This document shows, in pieces, positions 17,036 through 25,645 of a stretch of 64,000 nt of DNA. Source of the DNA: CBIHON01 sp966211965 (GTDB lineage: Bacteria > Pseudomonadota > Gammaproteobacteria > Burkholderiales > Burkholderiaceae_D); assembly GCA_966211965.1 (NCBI GenBank), contig CBIHON010000001.1, positions 186,001 through 250,000 on the forward strand, given 5' to 3'. A program made the position numbers and the translations under genes. Each line of letters starts with the position of its first letter. Positions within the stretch are counted from its first letter, which is position 1. The notes under the pieces are model-generated. The model saw nothing but the letters and a program-made list of their open reading frames with translations. It did not search any database and was not told where the DNA came from.

Positions 17036-17805
17036 TTGAACTCTAAGGCAATCACGGTTTTGTCACCTTCTCTACGGCGCTGCCCCAATAAATTGAGCAG
17101 GGTCGCCAACTTCTCTTCTTGTCCGGCCTCGGCTTCGGCCTTGCCGGAAAATTGCAATCGCCCGTTTTGCAGCGCCCCCGAACCGCTCAACAGCATCGGT
17201 CCCTTGAGCGTGTTGAGCGTCAAGCCCATCTTCTGGCCCTGCCAATCCATCGCCAGCAGATAGGCGCCAAGCGGCTTGATGGAAGACAGGCGCGATGCGA
17301 TGTCGTCCAGCTCTAGGCGCATGCTGCCCGCCAGATCCACTTGCTGGCCCTGGCGCGACAACTGCAACTGGCTCCACGACAAACGCATTCGCCCCGACAA
17401 CTGGATCGTATTCAGCGGCGCCCCCAAGGCTGCCAATCTTTCCGCCGGCAAGGTCAGCGCAGCGGGACCGACTTGCCATTGACTCCAAGAGCCGCCGATG
17501 CTGACCGGCTGCGACAGGGCTGCCGCATTCTCCAGCTGCGCTTCGACTTGTCCAAGCAAGATCAGCGGCGACACGCGCCACGTAAAACGCCCGGGCAGCA
17601 AAGGCGTCACCGCATCGTTGCCGCTGGCCGCGCCGCCGAGGAAAGCCGAACCGCGCCACAACGTTCCCTGCGCATCGCCCAGCGTCAAACGCCCCGCTGT
17701 TTGCCGCTCCAGCGCCGCAGCAACCCATGAGGCAGGAAAAAACGCCAATACCGTGAGCGCCACGCTCAGGATTCCTGCCGCCAACCATAGTACGAGACGT
17801 TTCAT
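17032..17805 (-). CDS. gspN: Type II secretion system protein GspN
   Basis: A 257-residue inner-membrane-anchored protein with an N-terminal TM helix (MKRLVLWLAAGILSVALTVL) and a periplasmic beta-rich domain. It contains GspN-family features such as the early TLWRGSAF motif and LSGRMRLSW. GspN is an accessory, often dispensable component. The frame is open further upstream, but the start at 17805 overlaps gspM by 4 bases and places the TM helix first. Confidence 0.85.
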   Translation of the reverse strand: MKRLVLWLAAGILSVALTVLAFFPASWVAAALERQTAGRLTLGDAQGTLWRGSAFLGGAASGNDAVTPLLPGRFTWRVSPLILLGQVEAQLENAAALSQPVSIGGSWSQWQVGPAALTLPAERLAALGAPLNTIQLSGRMRLSWSQLQLSRQGQQVDLAGSMRLELDDIASRLSSIKPLGAYLLAMDWQGQKMGLTLNTLKGPMLLSGSGALQNGRLQFSGKAEAEAGQEEKLATLLNLLGQRRREGDKTVIALEFK

Positions 17806-18320
17806 TCCTGCGCTTGATCGTTTTTTTGCTGGCGCAACGTCAGCGTCGCATTCACCGTATCCAATCCGGTAAGCGCGGTGAAATTCGTATCGACCACCAA
17901 CAGACGCGCAGTCTTCTGCATTTCGTCCAGCCAATCCAGCGTGGCCGCGAACGAAGCGGATGCCAGTTGCACTTTGATCAGGTCGCCGCTGGCAACGATA
18001 TTCTGCGCCTTCAAACCCTTGCGAGCCAGCGCCGCTTCAATGCTTTCACGCGACACGGGCGGTGCCGGCGCCGCTGCCGGGTTGGCAAACTGCGCCGCCT
18101 GCCGCGCCAGCATCTGCATTTCCGCGGCTTGCAGGCGCAAGGACGGCAGGCTTTTTTCGAGCTGCGCACGCCCGCTCACAGCCGGCTCGATCAGCACTGC
18201 ATAGATCAGCGCCGCTGCGATCACTGTTCCTGCCAGTATCAGCATGGCGCGTTCGCGCGCATCGCGCTGTTGCCAGAATGCCGCGAGCGACTCCTTGTAG
18301 CTTTTCAATATGCCGCTCAT
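17802..18320 (-). CDS. gspM: Type II secretion system protein GspM
   Basis: A 172-residue inner-membrane protein. It has a short cytoplasmic segment with WQQRDARERAM, a TM helix (about 27-45) and a periplasmic ferredoxin-like domain ending around VNATLTLRQQ. It partners GspL in the assembly platform. The start at 18320 gives a 4-base overlap with gspL and the standard length; the longer open frame upstream lies over gspL. Confidence 0.88.
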   Translation of the reverse strand: MSGILKSYKESLAAFWQQRDARERAMLILAGTVIAAALIYAVLIEPAVSGRAQLEKSLPSLRLQAAEMQMLARQAAQFANPAAAPAPPVSRESIEAALARKGLKAQNIVASGDLIKVQLASASFAATLDWLDEMQKTARLLVVDTNFTALTGLDTVNATLTLRQQKNDQAQE

Positions 18321-19567
18321 TTTGCGCTCCGGATTTGCCATGCACCGTTGGCCGGCGTCAGCGACAGATTTTGCGCAGCCAAGGCGGCGCGCAATTGCGG
18401 GCTCGGCATCGCATCGGTTTTCGGGCGCACGAACAGGCTGCGTTCGCGATACTCCAGCACGGCGATGGCGGGCAAGGCTCCGCTCTGCGCCGCCCCCTCC
18501 CAAGCAAGGCCGAAGCGGGCTGCCAGCACCGTGAAATCATCCGGCGCCAGCTGGCCGGAAGCGCGTTGCGCGGCGGCGATTTTCTGCTTCATTTGTGCAA
18601 CCGGGTCGATGATGACGGTCTCTTTCGGATACGCCGCCTTGTAAGTCTGGGTCATACCCGCACGCAGGGTCGCGGCTTCGTTTTTCATGCGCCACCAATC
18701 GATATTCAAACCGACCAGATTGACCGCCAGCACACCGGCCGCCAACACCAACGGCCAGCGCCAGCGGCGCCAATCGGCCTGGGCCACGCCGCCTCCGCCC
18801 AAGCCGCTCATCAGGTCCGGCGCAGCCTGTGCCGCGCCTTCGATCCAGCGTGCCCAATGTTCGGGAAATACCGTGATGCGTTGATCCAGCCCGCGCATCG
18901 CATCGGCTGCAGCTCGATAGGCCGGTACCGCGGCTTGCGGCACATGCAAGGTGATCGCGCCTTCGGGCACCAGCGCGCCCAAGGTTTGCAGCGCATCGGC
19001 AGCGGCGGATTCGCGATGCTCCGGCATGATGCTCAAGCCGATCCCGTCCTGCTCCGACAGACGCAAGCACAGGTCGATCCCGTCCTCCTGGGGCGCGACG
19101 GCGGCGGCGACGAAACCGTTCTGGTGCGGCAGGCACAATTGCGAAGGCAAGGCGGCGACGCGGCGCGCGCCATAGGACTGCACGGTTTTGAGCAGGATTT
19201 CCAGCCAGCCGCGCTGCACCACCGCTATCGTGCGCAGCCCTTCCATCGCCGGAGCGGCCACGATGACGCACTCGGCCGGATCGGACATCAGGCGGTCTTC
19301 GATCAGATTGGGCAACGCGGCTTTCAGGCGTGCCGGCGACAGCGGCGGCACCTGCACCCGCAGCAGGCTTACATCGCTGGCCGCCAACAGCAGCACCACG
19401 CGTTGCGCCTTGGCCACCGTCGCGGCCAGTTCGGACAGTGCGGCAACGCCCTCGCGCTCGATGGCGTCGCGTTGGGCAACCAGGGCGAAGGGGCAAGCGA
19501 GCGCGGTCCAATGCTGGGCGCCGTCTGCTGCGGCTTTCGAAGGTAGGCGTATGTATAAGGTACTCAA
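18317..19567 (-). CDS. gspL: Type II secretion system protein GspL
   Basis: A 416-residue bitopic protein linking the ATPase GspE to the membrane. It has an N-terminal actin-like cytoplasmic domain (about 1-235), a TM helix near 250-270 (WPLVLAAGVLAVNLVGL) and a C-terminal periplasmic ferredoxin-like domain. The start is an unusual TTG (STLYIRLP follows), 9 bases after gspK ends, with no strong Shine-Dalgarno; translation may be coupled to gspK. Confidence 0.88.
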   Translation of the reverse strand: MSTLYIRLPSKAAADGAQHWTALACPFALVAQRDAIEREGVAALSELAATVAKAQRVVLLLAASDVSLLRVQVPPLSPARLKAALPNLIEDRLMSDPAECVIVAAPAMEGLRTIAVVQRGWLEILLKTVQSYGARRVAALPSQLCLPHQNGFVAAAVAPQEDGIDLCLRLSEQDGIGLSIMPEHRESAAADALQTLGALVPEGAITLHVPQAAVPAYRAAADAMRGLDQRITVFPEHWARWIEGAAQAAPDLMSGLGGGGVAQADWRRWRWPLVLAAGVLAVNLVGLNIDWWRMKNEAATLRAGMTQTYKAAYPKETVIIDPVAQMKQKIAAAQRASGQLAPDDFTVLAARFGLAWEGAAQSGALPAIAVLEYRERSLFVRPKTDAMPSPQLRAALAAQNLSLTPANGAWQIRSAK

Positions 19568-19576
19568 AGGGATCGC

Positions 19577-20521
19577 TTAATTTTCTCGAATCCAGATTAT
19601 TTCAGGGTAGGCGCCGATTGGACGGTAAATCAGCGACTGCACCTCCAGCGTGGCCCGGTTCAAACGCACTTTTCCATTCACGATAAAGTAATCCGTCTTG
19701 ACCGACACCTGGTCTGCGGGAAGAACCGGCTCTCGCCCCGGAAACAAGGTCTGTATGTCATTTACGGTCCGAAAAGCCGCTTGCGTGCGCCGTGCCGCAA
19801 TCACCGCGGCATCCGCCAGCGAGAGTGTACCAATTCTTGCCGCCAATACCTCTGCCGGCGCGGTATTCGCGTTCACCGGCGTCAAACTCGTGCTCGGCAA
19901 CACGACCACGAAGTCCTTCAAGGTCCGCACCATGTCCGGAGAAAATCCCGGCACCGCCAGCAAGTCTTCCACCTGCGTCACATCCATCGGCTTGGGCTCG
20001 CCTGTTTTCTGCGGCTCGCCTGTTTTCTGCGCCGCCGCCATCATAGCCGCAGTTGCCTGCGCCAAGGCGGGATTGAACCGAAGATTGCTCAGCAGGCGCG
20101 CGAAGGCATCGATCTCCTTCACCTGCGGCACGCCTTTGGCACACAGGTTGCTCAGGTTATAGCGCGATTGTGCATCAATTATGTTGCCCGACAAGGCGGC
20201 ATCGCTGGCATCACCATCGGCTTGGCCGTTCTCGACGTATTGGTCGAGCCGGGTTTCCTCCAAAGGCACGGCCCAAGGCTCGTCGAGGCTGTCGATGTTG
20301 GATGATTTCGCGTCTTCACGCAGGATCAGACGCGCCCAATCGAGCGCGCCGCGCAGAATCCATTGCTTCTGCAGCTGCAAGCGCTGGTTTTCGATCGCGC
20401 GCACCTGCACCTGCTGTTGCCAGAACAAACTGGCGACCACGGTGATGGCCAGCGTAGTCAGCAGCAAGGCCGTGATTACTGCGACGCCGCGCTGCCTATG
20501 CCTAATACTGCAACGCTTCAT
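19577..20521 (-). CDS. gspK: Type II secretion system minor pseudopilin GspK
   Basis: A 314-residue minor pseudopilin that caps the pseudopilus tip with GspI and GspJ. The prepilin region is RQRGVAVITALLL, where the usual Phe+1 is replaced by Val as in many GspK. A large alpha-helical domain follows (about 60-220), with SAM-like helices. The start at 20521 gives a 4-base overlap with gspJ; the open frame to 20743 is antisense-like extension over gspJ. Confidence 0.9.
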   Translation of the reverse strand: MKRCSIRHRQRGVAVITALLLTTLAITVVASLFWQQQVQVRAIENQRLQLQKQWILRGALDWARLILREDAKSSNIDSLDEPWAVPLEETRLDQYVENGQADGDASDAALSGNIIDAQSRYNLSNLCAKGVPQVKEIDAFARLLSNLRFNPALAQATAAMMAAAQKTGEPQKTGEPKPMDVTQVEDLLAVPGFSPDMVRTLKDFVVVLPSTSLTPVNANTAPAEVLAARIGTLSLADAAVIAARRTQAAFRTVNDIQTLFPGREPVLPADQVSVKTDYFIVNGKVRLNRATLEVQSLIYRPIGAYPEIIWIREN

Positions 20522-21126
20522 ACCGGCCCCAGCAAAAATACCTTGGTCATGCGGTTGGCATGATCGCGCAACTGCAAGCTCACTTCCAAACCGGTCAAGA
20601 CGGTCGGCGCTGCAGAGGCAGCCGGTGCGGTGAAATCCCATCCCCCGCCATTGCGCGCCCAGGTCCGCATCGTCATCGTGCTCAGGCCGGACTGCAACAG
20701 CACCGGCGTGCTGGTATCGAGATCGCTCATCGCCGCTTGCCACATCGCATCCAGTTCACCCAGGTCGCGCGTGGCTGACGATTCGCGCCGCGTCAATGCG
20801 CCGTCCCTGAGCCGGTACACGATCACCTGCAGACGAGTTGGCTGATCGTCGGCAAACACGGTGCGTACCAGCAGCAGACGGTCTTGCGTCACTACCACCG
20901 GTTCGCGGTTCGGCATGGCGGCATTGCCGGCGACGTGAGCGCAATCGCTTTGCAATTGCGCGAAGGCGAGTTGCATGCCGCGGGTCTGTTCCATGTCGTT
21001 GGTGAGTGCAACGCGCGCGCGGACGATGCTGTCGAGCCCGCGCCAGCCAAGCACCGCCACGATCGCCAGAATCGTGATGGCGACCAGCAGTTCGATCAGC
21101 GTAAAACCGCGCACGCCCTCACGCAT
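20518..21126 (-). CDS. gspJ: Type II secretion system minor pseudopilin GspJ
   Basis: A 202-residue minor pseudopilin with a short leader and a prepilin peptidase site (MREGVRG/FTLIELLVAI), Glu+5 in place, then a C-terminal beta-rich domain. It overlaps gspI by 8 bases and gspK by 4. It acts in the tip complex of the periplasmic pseudopilus. Confidence 0.92.
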   Translation of the reverse strand: MREGVRGFTLIELLVAITILAIVAVLGWRGLDSIVRARVALTNDMEQTRGMQLAFAQLQSDCAHVAGNAAMPNREPVVVTQDRLLLVRTVFADDQPTRLQVIVYRLRDGALTRRESSATRDLGELDAMWQAAMSDLDTSTPVLLQSGLSTMTMRTWARNGGGWDFTAPAASAAPTVLTGLEVSLQLRDHANRMTKVFLLGPV

Positions 21127-21517
21127 TCGACACCACCTGGGTCAGCTTGATGATGCGCCGTCCCGGATTTTGCGCATCGAACACGCTGACTTCGACGCGC
21201 CGGAAAAACGGGTTCGGCGTAGCCAGCACTTCTTCCTCGCACAGCAAGTGCAAATCGTCTTGCGGACAATCGAAGGAGCGCTTGCCGAGCGGTGGGAAAA
21301 GTTTTCCCAGCCGGATCTCGGACAGCCGGTTTTCCGCCGACCAGGTAGCCATCATCGAAGCCCGCAAATCATTACTGTTCTGGGTCAGGCTGCCGACCGC
21401 GCGCAAGCTCGCCCCCAGCGCCGTGCCGACGATCACCAGCGCCACCAGGACTTCGAGCAGGGTGAAGCCGCCGGCAGCTTGCAAAGATGCAGCCCTTGGC
21501 GTTTTATTCGACCACAT
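21119..21517 (-). CDS. gspI: Type II secretion system minor pseudopilin GspI
   Basis: A 132-residue minor pseudopilin with leader MWSNKTPRAASLQAAGG and mature start FTLLEVLVALVIVGTALGA, carrying Glu+5. The C-terminal domain has typical GspI sequence (SAENRLSEIRL and FRRVEVSVFD). MWSNKT (21517) is preferred over an upstream Met because it limits the overlap with gspH to 14 bases. Confidence 0.88.
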   Translation of the reverse strand: MWSNKTPRAASLQAAGGFTLLEVLVALVIVGTALGASLRAVGSLTQNSNDLRASMMATWSAENRLSEIRLGKLFPPLGKRSFDCPQDDLHLLCEEEVLATPNPFFRRVEVSVFDAQNPGRRIIKLTQVVSNA

Positions 21518-21986
21518 AGTGTCCAATGCCGTCGGCGCGAATCGCGACACTCACGTCACCGGCCGAAAGAGTCAACAAGAAGGGTTTATCGACCGGTTCG
21601 CGGCCGAACACGATACGCAAGGGATTGCTCTGCTGCGCCGCCGGCAAGTCGATGGCAAGCGCCAGCGGCGCACGCTTGAATTCGCGCTCGCGCAGCAGAT
21701 CGTCCTTGACGACGCGTTGCCATTCATTGCCGTTGCGCTCCAGGAAGCGGTAACGCTCGGCATCCGCCTCAAACGCGATCGGCCGGTTGCGCAGGATCGC
21801 CTCGTCACGCGCCAGTTGCAGCAGCAGCGCGATTCTCTGCGCCTCGTTTTGCAGCGCCTGGCGCTCGCTCGGCATCGCATTGAACGATACCAGTCCGAGC
21901 ATGATGCCGGCGATCACCAGCACCACCAGCAGCTCAAGCAAGGTGAATCCGGGCTGACGGCGGAAGGGTTGCTGCGAAAGCCTCAT
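21504..21986 (-). CDS. gspH: Type II secretion system minor pseudopilin GspH
   Basis: A 160-residue minor pseudopilin. The prepilin site is RRQPG/FTLLELLVVLVIAG with Glu+5, and a beta-sandwich domain follows. The gene lies between gspG (22-base gap) and gspI (overlap). GspH bridges the tip complex and the major pseudopilus. Confidence 0.9.
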   Translation of the reverse strand: MRLSQQPFRRQPGFTLLELLVVLVIAGIMLGLVSFNAMPSERQALQNEAQRIALLLQLARDEAILRNRPIAFEADAERYRFLERNGNEWQRVVKDDLLREREFKRAPLALAIDLPAAQQSNPLRIVFGREPVDKPFLLTLSAGDVSVAIRADGIGHYVVE

Positions 21987-22008
21987 GTAAGACGTATGAC
22001 GCTAGATA

Positions 22009-22473
22009 CTACAAATCCCAGGAACCGATATCGGCATCATTGCCGCTGCCGCCAGGCTGGCCGTCCGCGCCCAGCGAGAACACGTCGACCTCGCCTTTGA
22101 TGCCGGGCGAAAGATATTGATACGGATTGCCCCACTGATCCTTCGGCAGCTTGTCGAGATAGCCGCCGGCTTTCCAGCCGTTGGCCGGCGGGCCGGAAGT
22201 CGGTTTGACGACCAGCGCCTGCAAGCCTTGTTCGGTGGTCGGATAGCGCTGGTTGTCGAGCTTGTAGAGCTTGAGTGCCTGCATCAGGGTGGCAATGTCC
22301 TGTTTGGCTGCGGCGATGCGGGCATCGTCGGTGCGGCCCATCAGTTTAGGCACCACCAGCGCGGCCAGGATGCCCATGATCACCACCACCACCATGATTT
22401 CAATCAGTGTGAAGCCGCGCGCTGCGGCAGAGTGCATGAGGCGCCGGGTTGAAGAGGAAAAAGCGTTTTGCAT
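22009..22473 (-). CDS. gspG: Type II secretion system major pseudopilin GspG
   Basis: The main pseudopilus subunit, 154 residues. A long leader ends at AAARG/FTLIEIMVVVVIMGILAA. The mature protein contains GspG hallmarks (KLYKLDNQRYPTTEQGL, WGNPYQYLSPG, the calcium-binding C-terminal loop GSGNDADIGSWDL). It is the first gene of the twelve-gene operon. The prepilin peptidase (GspO) gene is not in the window and must lie elsewhere. Confidence 0.96.
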   Translation of the reverse strand: MQNAFSSSTRRLMHSAAARGFTLIEIMVVVVIMGILAALVVPKLMGRTDDARIAAAKQDIATLMQALKLYKLDNQRYPTTEQGLQALVVKPTSGPPANGWKAGGYLDKLPKDQWGNPYQYLSPGIKGEVDVFSLGADGQPGGSGNDADIGSWDL

Positions 22474-22631
22474 AAGGATTAATCGGAAAAAATACGAAAG
22501 AAGCCTTACATGATATTCGAATATAGGGCGGACGCGGGTGTTTCATCTTGAATAGAAAGCAAGTAGAACGCTCTCGCATGTCATGACCGGCCAGCGTCAA
22601 GCTTGTGTACCTGACTTGTATACACGGAACA

Positions 22632-22668
22632 AGCGCTGCCGGATGCAGGGAGCGGCAGGCGCTTTTTT
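22632..22668 (+). terminator. Orphan rho-independent terminator
   Basis: AGCGCTGCCG at 22632-22641 pairs with CGGCA-G-GCGCT at 22653-22663 (one bulged G), followed by TTTTTT. No plus-strand gene precedes it; gspG starts on the other strand at 22473. It may end a small RNA or be the remnant of a lost gene. Confidence 0.6.
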
Positions 22669-22934
22669 GCACGTCAAAGCGGGCAACTGTCAGTCGGATC
22701 GCGACCGCTGCAATTCAGGTTTCACACGCGAAGGTGGGACGGCAACCCGCATCCGATTTCCGGTTTTACTGGAAAAAAGTGCTGCGGAACGTTGAGTAAT
22801 CCATAGGCAATACCGAAACATTCGATTTTTTGAGCGGGTCGGAAAACCGGCCTCAAACACTATTCGCTCTGCAAAAAGTAGAGGCCGGTTCGATTCCCTG
22901 GCATGAAGAGCGGCGCGCTGCCGCCATCCAATCC

Positions 22935-23055
22935 TAGAGCATCTTTAGCCTGACCGTACGGGCCAATCTCAGGCCTCCGGTGCTCGGCGTACGCCCGTAC
23001 GCGTCCGCTCCTCGGCCTGACCTTGACTCCGCACGGTCAGGCTAAAAATGCTCTA
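22935..23055 (+). repeat. Dispersed element A, copy 2 (complete, 121 bp)
   Basis: An imperfect palindrome with terminal inverted repeats: TAGAGCATCTTTAGCCTGAC at the left end, and the reverse complement of TAGAGCATTTTTAGCCTGAC at the right. It aligns end to end with the reverse complement of 38833-38956, and its right half aligns with 11447-11503. It has no coding capacity. The size and architecture resemble ERIC-type elements or small MITEs. Confidence 0.8.
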
Positions 23056-23373
23056 ACGCCGCCGCACGCCTGCCGTGAGCGGCCATGCATGGCGTGGCGA
23101 GTCTCGAACTAAAAGGTTACCACCTGAAGACGAAACGTGCGGACGAACTGTTCGATGCAGCGGAAAATGCGGTACTGAAGTCGCTGCAGAATCCCTGAAA
23201 ACAACAAACAAGACAAGGAGAACAAGCGAAGCAGCAAGGACGCACGCCGCGCGAGGGCGCCCTGCCGACGTTGCGGTGAACAATACTGCCGCGGCTTCGT
23301 GATGTGCGGGACGACGCCGCAGCCCAAGCCGCTGCTGCGGCAGGGACGCTTCGACGCCGTGCCCGCGTCCCGC

Positions 23374-24939
23374 TTATGAAGCAAAGCTTCCACGGATCCT
23401 GCTGCCCCGGCTTTCTCTTACGTTGTTTTTCTCGTGATATTTGCTGATCAGGCTATCCCAATCGACATGAGTGTGTCCGCCTGTGCTCGTGTACTGCTTT
23501 TGCCAGTTGTCTATGAATTCGATACAGGCATGATCCATATACTCCAGATCGTCGAACTCAATCGTCACTTCTCGCCCGCGCTCGATGTTTTCCAACACTG
23601 CGGCTAATTTGGGCAAGGCAAGAAAAGTAGCAGAGCCTTGCAGGTGCACTATCGTCTTGCCGCTACGGCTTCCCTGTTCGGTCCATACCGCCAAGTGGGT
23701 AAAGATGTATATCAGCTTGCTGAGCGACAGGACCAGCCCCGTCACCACACCCGTCAGCAAATCGAACGACAGGATGGCGGCGATGGTAATGCCATAGATC
23801 GCCACTTCGGCCTTGCCAAAATTCGCAAGCTCCTTCAACACCTTGGGATAGGCCAGCTTATATCCGGTATATACCAGCACGGCTGCCAGCGATGCGACAG
23901 GAATGTAGTTAAAGGTGAACAAAAAGGCGCTGACGAACAATACCAGCCAGACCCCATGAAGAATAGTCGAGGCACGACTTGTCGCTCCCGCCTGGACATT
24001 GGCAGTCGACCGCACAATCACCCCCGTCATGGGAAGTGCACCGAGCACACCACATAAAGCATTTCCTACGCCTTGCGCCATCAATTCCTTGTCATAACGC
24101 GCCCGCGGGCCGGTATGCATCTTATCGACCGCAGTAACGGACAGGAGCGATTCCGCACTGGCAATAAACGCGAGTGAGATGACAGCCAGCAGAAGTTGGC
24201 TATCCAAAGCATTCCGGATTGTTTCCCAACTGGGCAAGCTGTATTGAAACAGCGTGCTGATATGTGCTGGCTCGGCAAACAGGTTGGACAGGTACTTGAT
24301 ATCGAGATGCCATAGATTGGCCGCTGCGACTCCCAGCAGCACACCTACCAGTGCACCTGGAATTGCTTGCAGCTTTTTCGGTGCATAGCGTGTCCATAGC
24401 ACAATCGCGGCAATGGTTAACAAGCCGATCAGAGCAGCTGGAAGATTGCCGCCATGGCCGGTCAAGGTTTCTATCAATGCGTCAGGAATACCCATCAGAT
24501 TCTCGATTCCACCATTGAGAGGGGACCGGTCAAGCATGAGATGAAATTGCGAACCGATAATGAGAATGCCGATACCTGCCAGCATGCCATGTATGACGGC
24601 GGGTGAAATGGCACGAAACCAGACTCCCAAGCGCGCCGCACCGGCAAGTATCTGGACAAGGCCGGCAAGGAAGACAATGACCGCCAGCATGCCCAAGCCG
24701 AAACGCTGAAGCATATCGGCCACAAGGACCACTAGCCCGGCAGCGGGGCCGCTCACGGTCAATGGCGATCCGGAGAGTGTGCCGACAATAATTCCCCCGA
24801 CTATTCCGGTGACGATGCCTGCGGTGGGAGGCAGACCGGATGCAATGGCAATGCCCATGCAAAGCGGCAGCGCCACCAGAAACACTACTATCGAAGCCAG
24901 GAGATTTTTACCGGGTGCGAGACGTTCAAGCCACAACAT
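23374..24939 (-). CDS. SulP family anion transporter (probable bicarbonate or sulfate)
   Basis: A 521-residue inner-membrane permease of the SulP/SLC26 family, with about 10-14 TM helices in residues 1-400 and a C-terminal STAS domain (about 420-500; VTIEFDDLEYMDHACIEF). The conserved early motif GLPPTAGIVTGIVGG is present. It overlaps a carbonic anhydrase gene by 14 bases, an arrangement that points to bicarbonate transport coupled to CO2 hydration. Substrate is inferred from this context; sulfate remains possible. Confidence 0.88.
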   Translation of the reverse strand: MLWLERLAPGKNLLASIVVFLVALPLCMGIAIASGLPPTAGIVTGIVGGIIVGTLSGSPLTVSGPAAGLVVLVADMLQRFGLGMLAVIVFLAGLVQILAGAARLGVWFRAISPAVIHGMLAGIGILIIGSQFHLMLDRSPLNGGIENLMGIPDALIETLTGHGGNLPAALIGLLTIAAIVLWTRYAPKKLQAIPGALVGVLLGVAAANLWHLDIKYLSNLFAEPAHISTLFQYSLPSWETIRNALDSQLLLAVISLAFIASAESLLSVTAVDKMHTGPRARYDKELMAQGVGNALCGVLGALPMTGVIVRSTANVQAGATSRASTILHGVWLVLFVSAFLFTFNYIPVASLAAVLVYTGYKLAYPKVLKELANFGKAEVAIYGITIAAILSFDLLTGVVTGLVLSLSKLIYIFTHLAVWTEQGSRSGKTIVHLQGSATFLALPKLAAVLENIERGREVTIEFDDLEYMDHACIEFIDNWQKQYTSTGGHTHVDWDSLISKYHEKNNVRESRGSRIRGSFAS

Positions 24940-25645
24940 ACGCTTCTCCTTGCTGATGTGAGGTCGACATCCGATCGGCTTCAGTTTGCAGCAGAGCGTC
25001 GGACAAACGGAACCAGCGATATTGAGGCGGGAAGGTCACCACTCCGGTTTCCAGATCATACAGGCCGCCCACCAAACCGATACGCTGCTCTCGCAGCAAA
25101 TCCTGCAGGATCTCGCTTCGCTGCAAGATGCGCTGCATCTGCAGCCCCACATTGAGCTCGCATATTTTGTCGACAAACACCGCATTGCCGGAATTCCTGT
25201 TGTCTTTATGGTTGCATTCTCTCTCTACCGCCGGAGCGATGAGCGAAGTTATTTCACCGATATGTCCACCCTTGAAATGATCGCATGCGGCCTTCACTGC
25301 GCCGCATTTGGTATGGCCCAGCACAACCACCAGTTGCGAACCTAAATAGCGGCAAGCGTATTCGAGGCTGCCGATTGCCTTATTGGAGGCGATATTTCCG
25401 GCCAAGCGAACGCTGAAGATGTCGCCGAGGCTTTGATCGAAAATGAGTTCGGTTGCAGTGCGTGAATCGCTGCAACTCAAAATAGCGGCAAAAGGATGTT
25501 GCTGATCTTTCGTAATATTCACTACCTGCAATAGATCCTTATTAATGGAAATATTGTTTTTGAATCGCTGGTTACCTTCGATAAGAAAATCCAGAGCTTC
25601 AGAAGGGGTGATCTTGTCGCGTTCAATGAGTGGGTGTCTGTACAT
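24926..25645 (-). CDS. Beta-class carbonic anhydrase
   Basis: A 239-residue cytoplasmic zinc enzyme that interconverts CO2 and bicarbonate. Zinc ligands and catalytic residues are visible: CSDSR (Cys and the Asp-Arg dyad) and HTKCGAVKA (His, Cys). MYRHPLIERDKITPSEALD at 25645 is preceded by an excellent GGAAAGGAAAAATA leader, so the longer open frame to 25732 is not used. It is translationally coupled to the downstream SulP transporter. Confidence 0.93.
   Translation of the reverse strand: MYRHPLIERDKITPSEALDFLIEGNQRFKNNISINKDLLQVVNITKDQQHPFAAILSCSDSRTATELIFDQSLGDIFSVRLAGNIASNKAIGSLEYACRYLGSQLVVVLGHTKCGAVKAACDHFKGGHIGEITSLIAPAVERECNHKDNRNSGNAVFVDKICELNVGLQMQRILQRSEILQDLLREQRIGLVGGLYDLETGVVTFPPQYRWFRLSDALLQTEADRMSTSHQQGEAYVVA

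Larger units (their letters stand above)
22474..23373. other. 900-base intergenic region between gspG and the SulP gene
   Basis: No credible gene: the short open frames here lack family signals. It contains an orphan plus-strand terminator (22632-22668), a 10-bp inverted repeat (AACCGGCCTC at 22845-22854 and its complement at 22881-22890) and a full copy of element A (22935-23055). The gsp promoter must lie in the first 100 bases on the minus strand, but I could not define it. Confidence 0.6.

Noticed and set aside
11919..20305. Several plus-strand open frames of 130-490 codons opposite the gsp operon
   Set aside because: They mirror codon bias of the secretion genes and show no family signal; the minus-strand genes are certain.
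22874..22905. tRNA remnant suggested by GGTTCGATTCC near 22887
   Set aside because: The bases around the T-loop do not form a T-stem, and no acceptor, D- or anticodon arms are found upstream.
23053..23393. Small minus-strand frames between element A and the SulP gene
   Set aside because: They start in or next to the repeat, lack ribosome-binding sites and have Arg/Leu-rich composition typical of non-coding GC-rich DNA.
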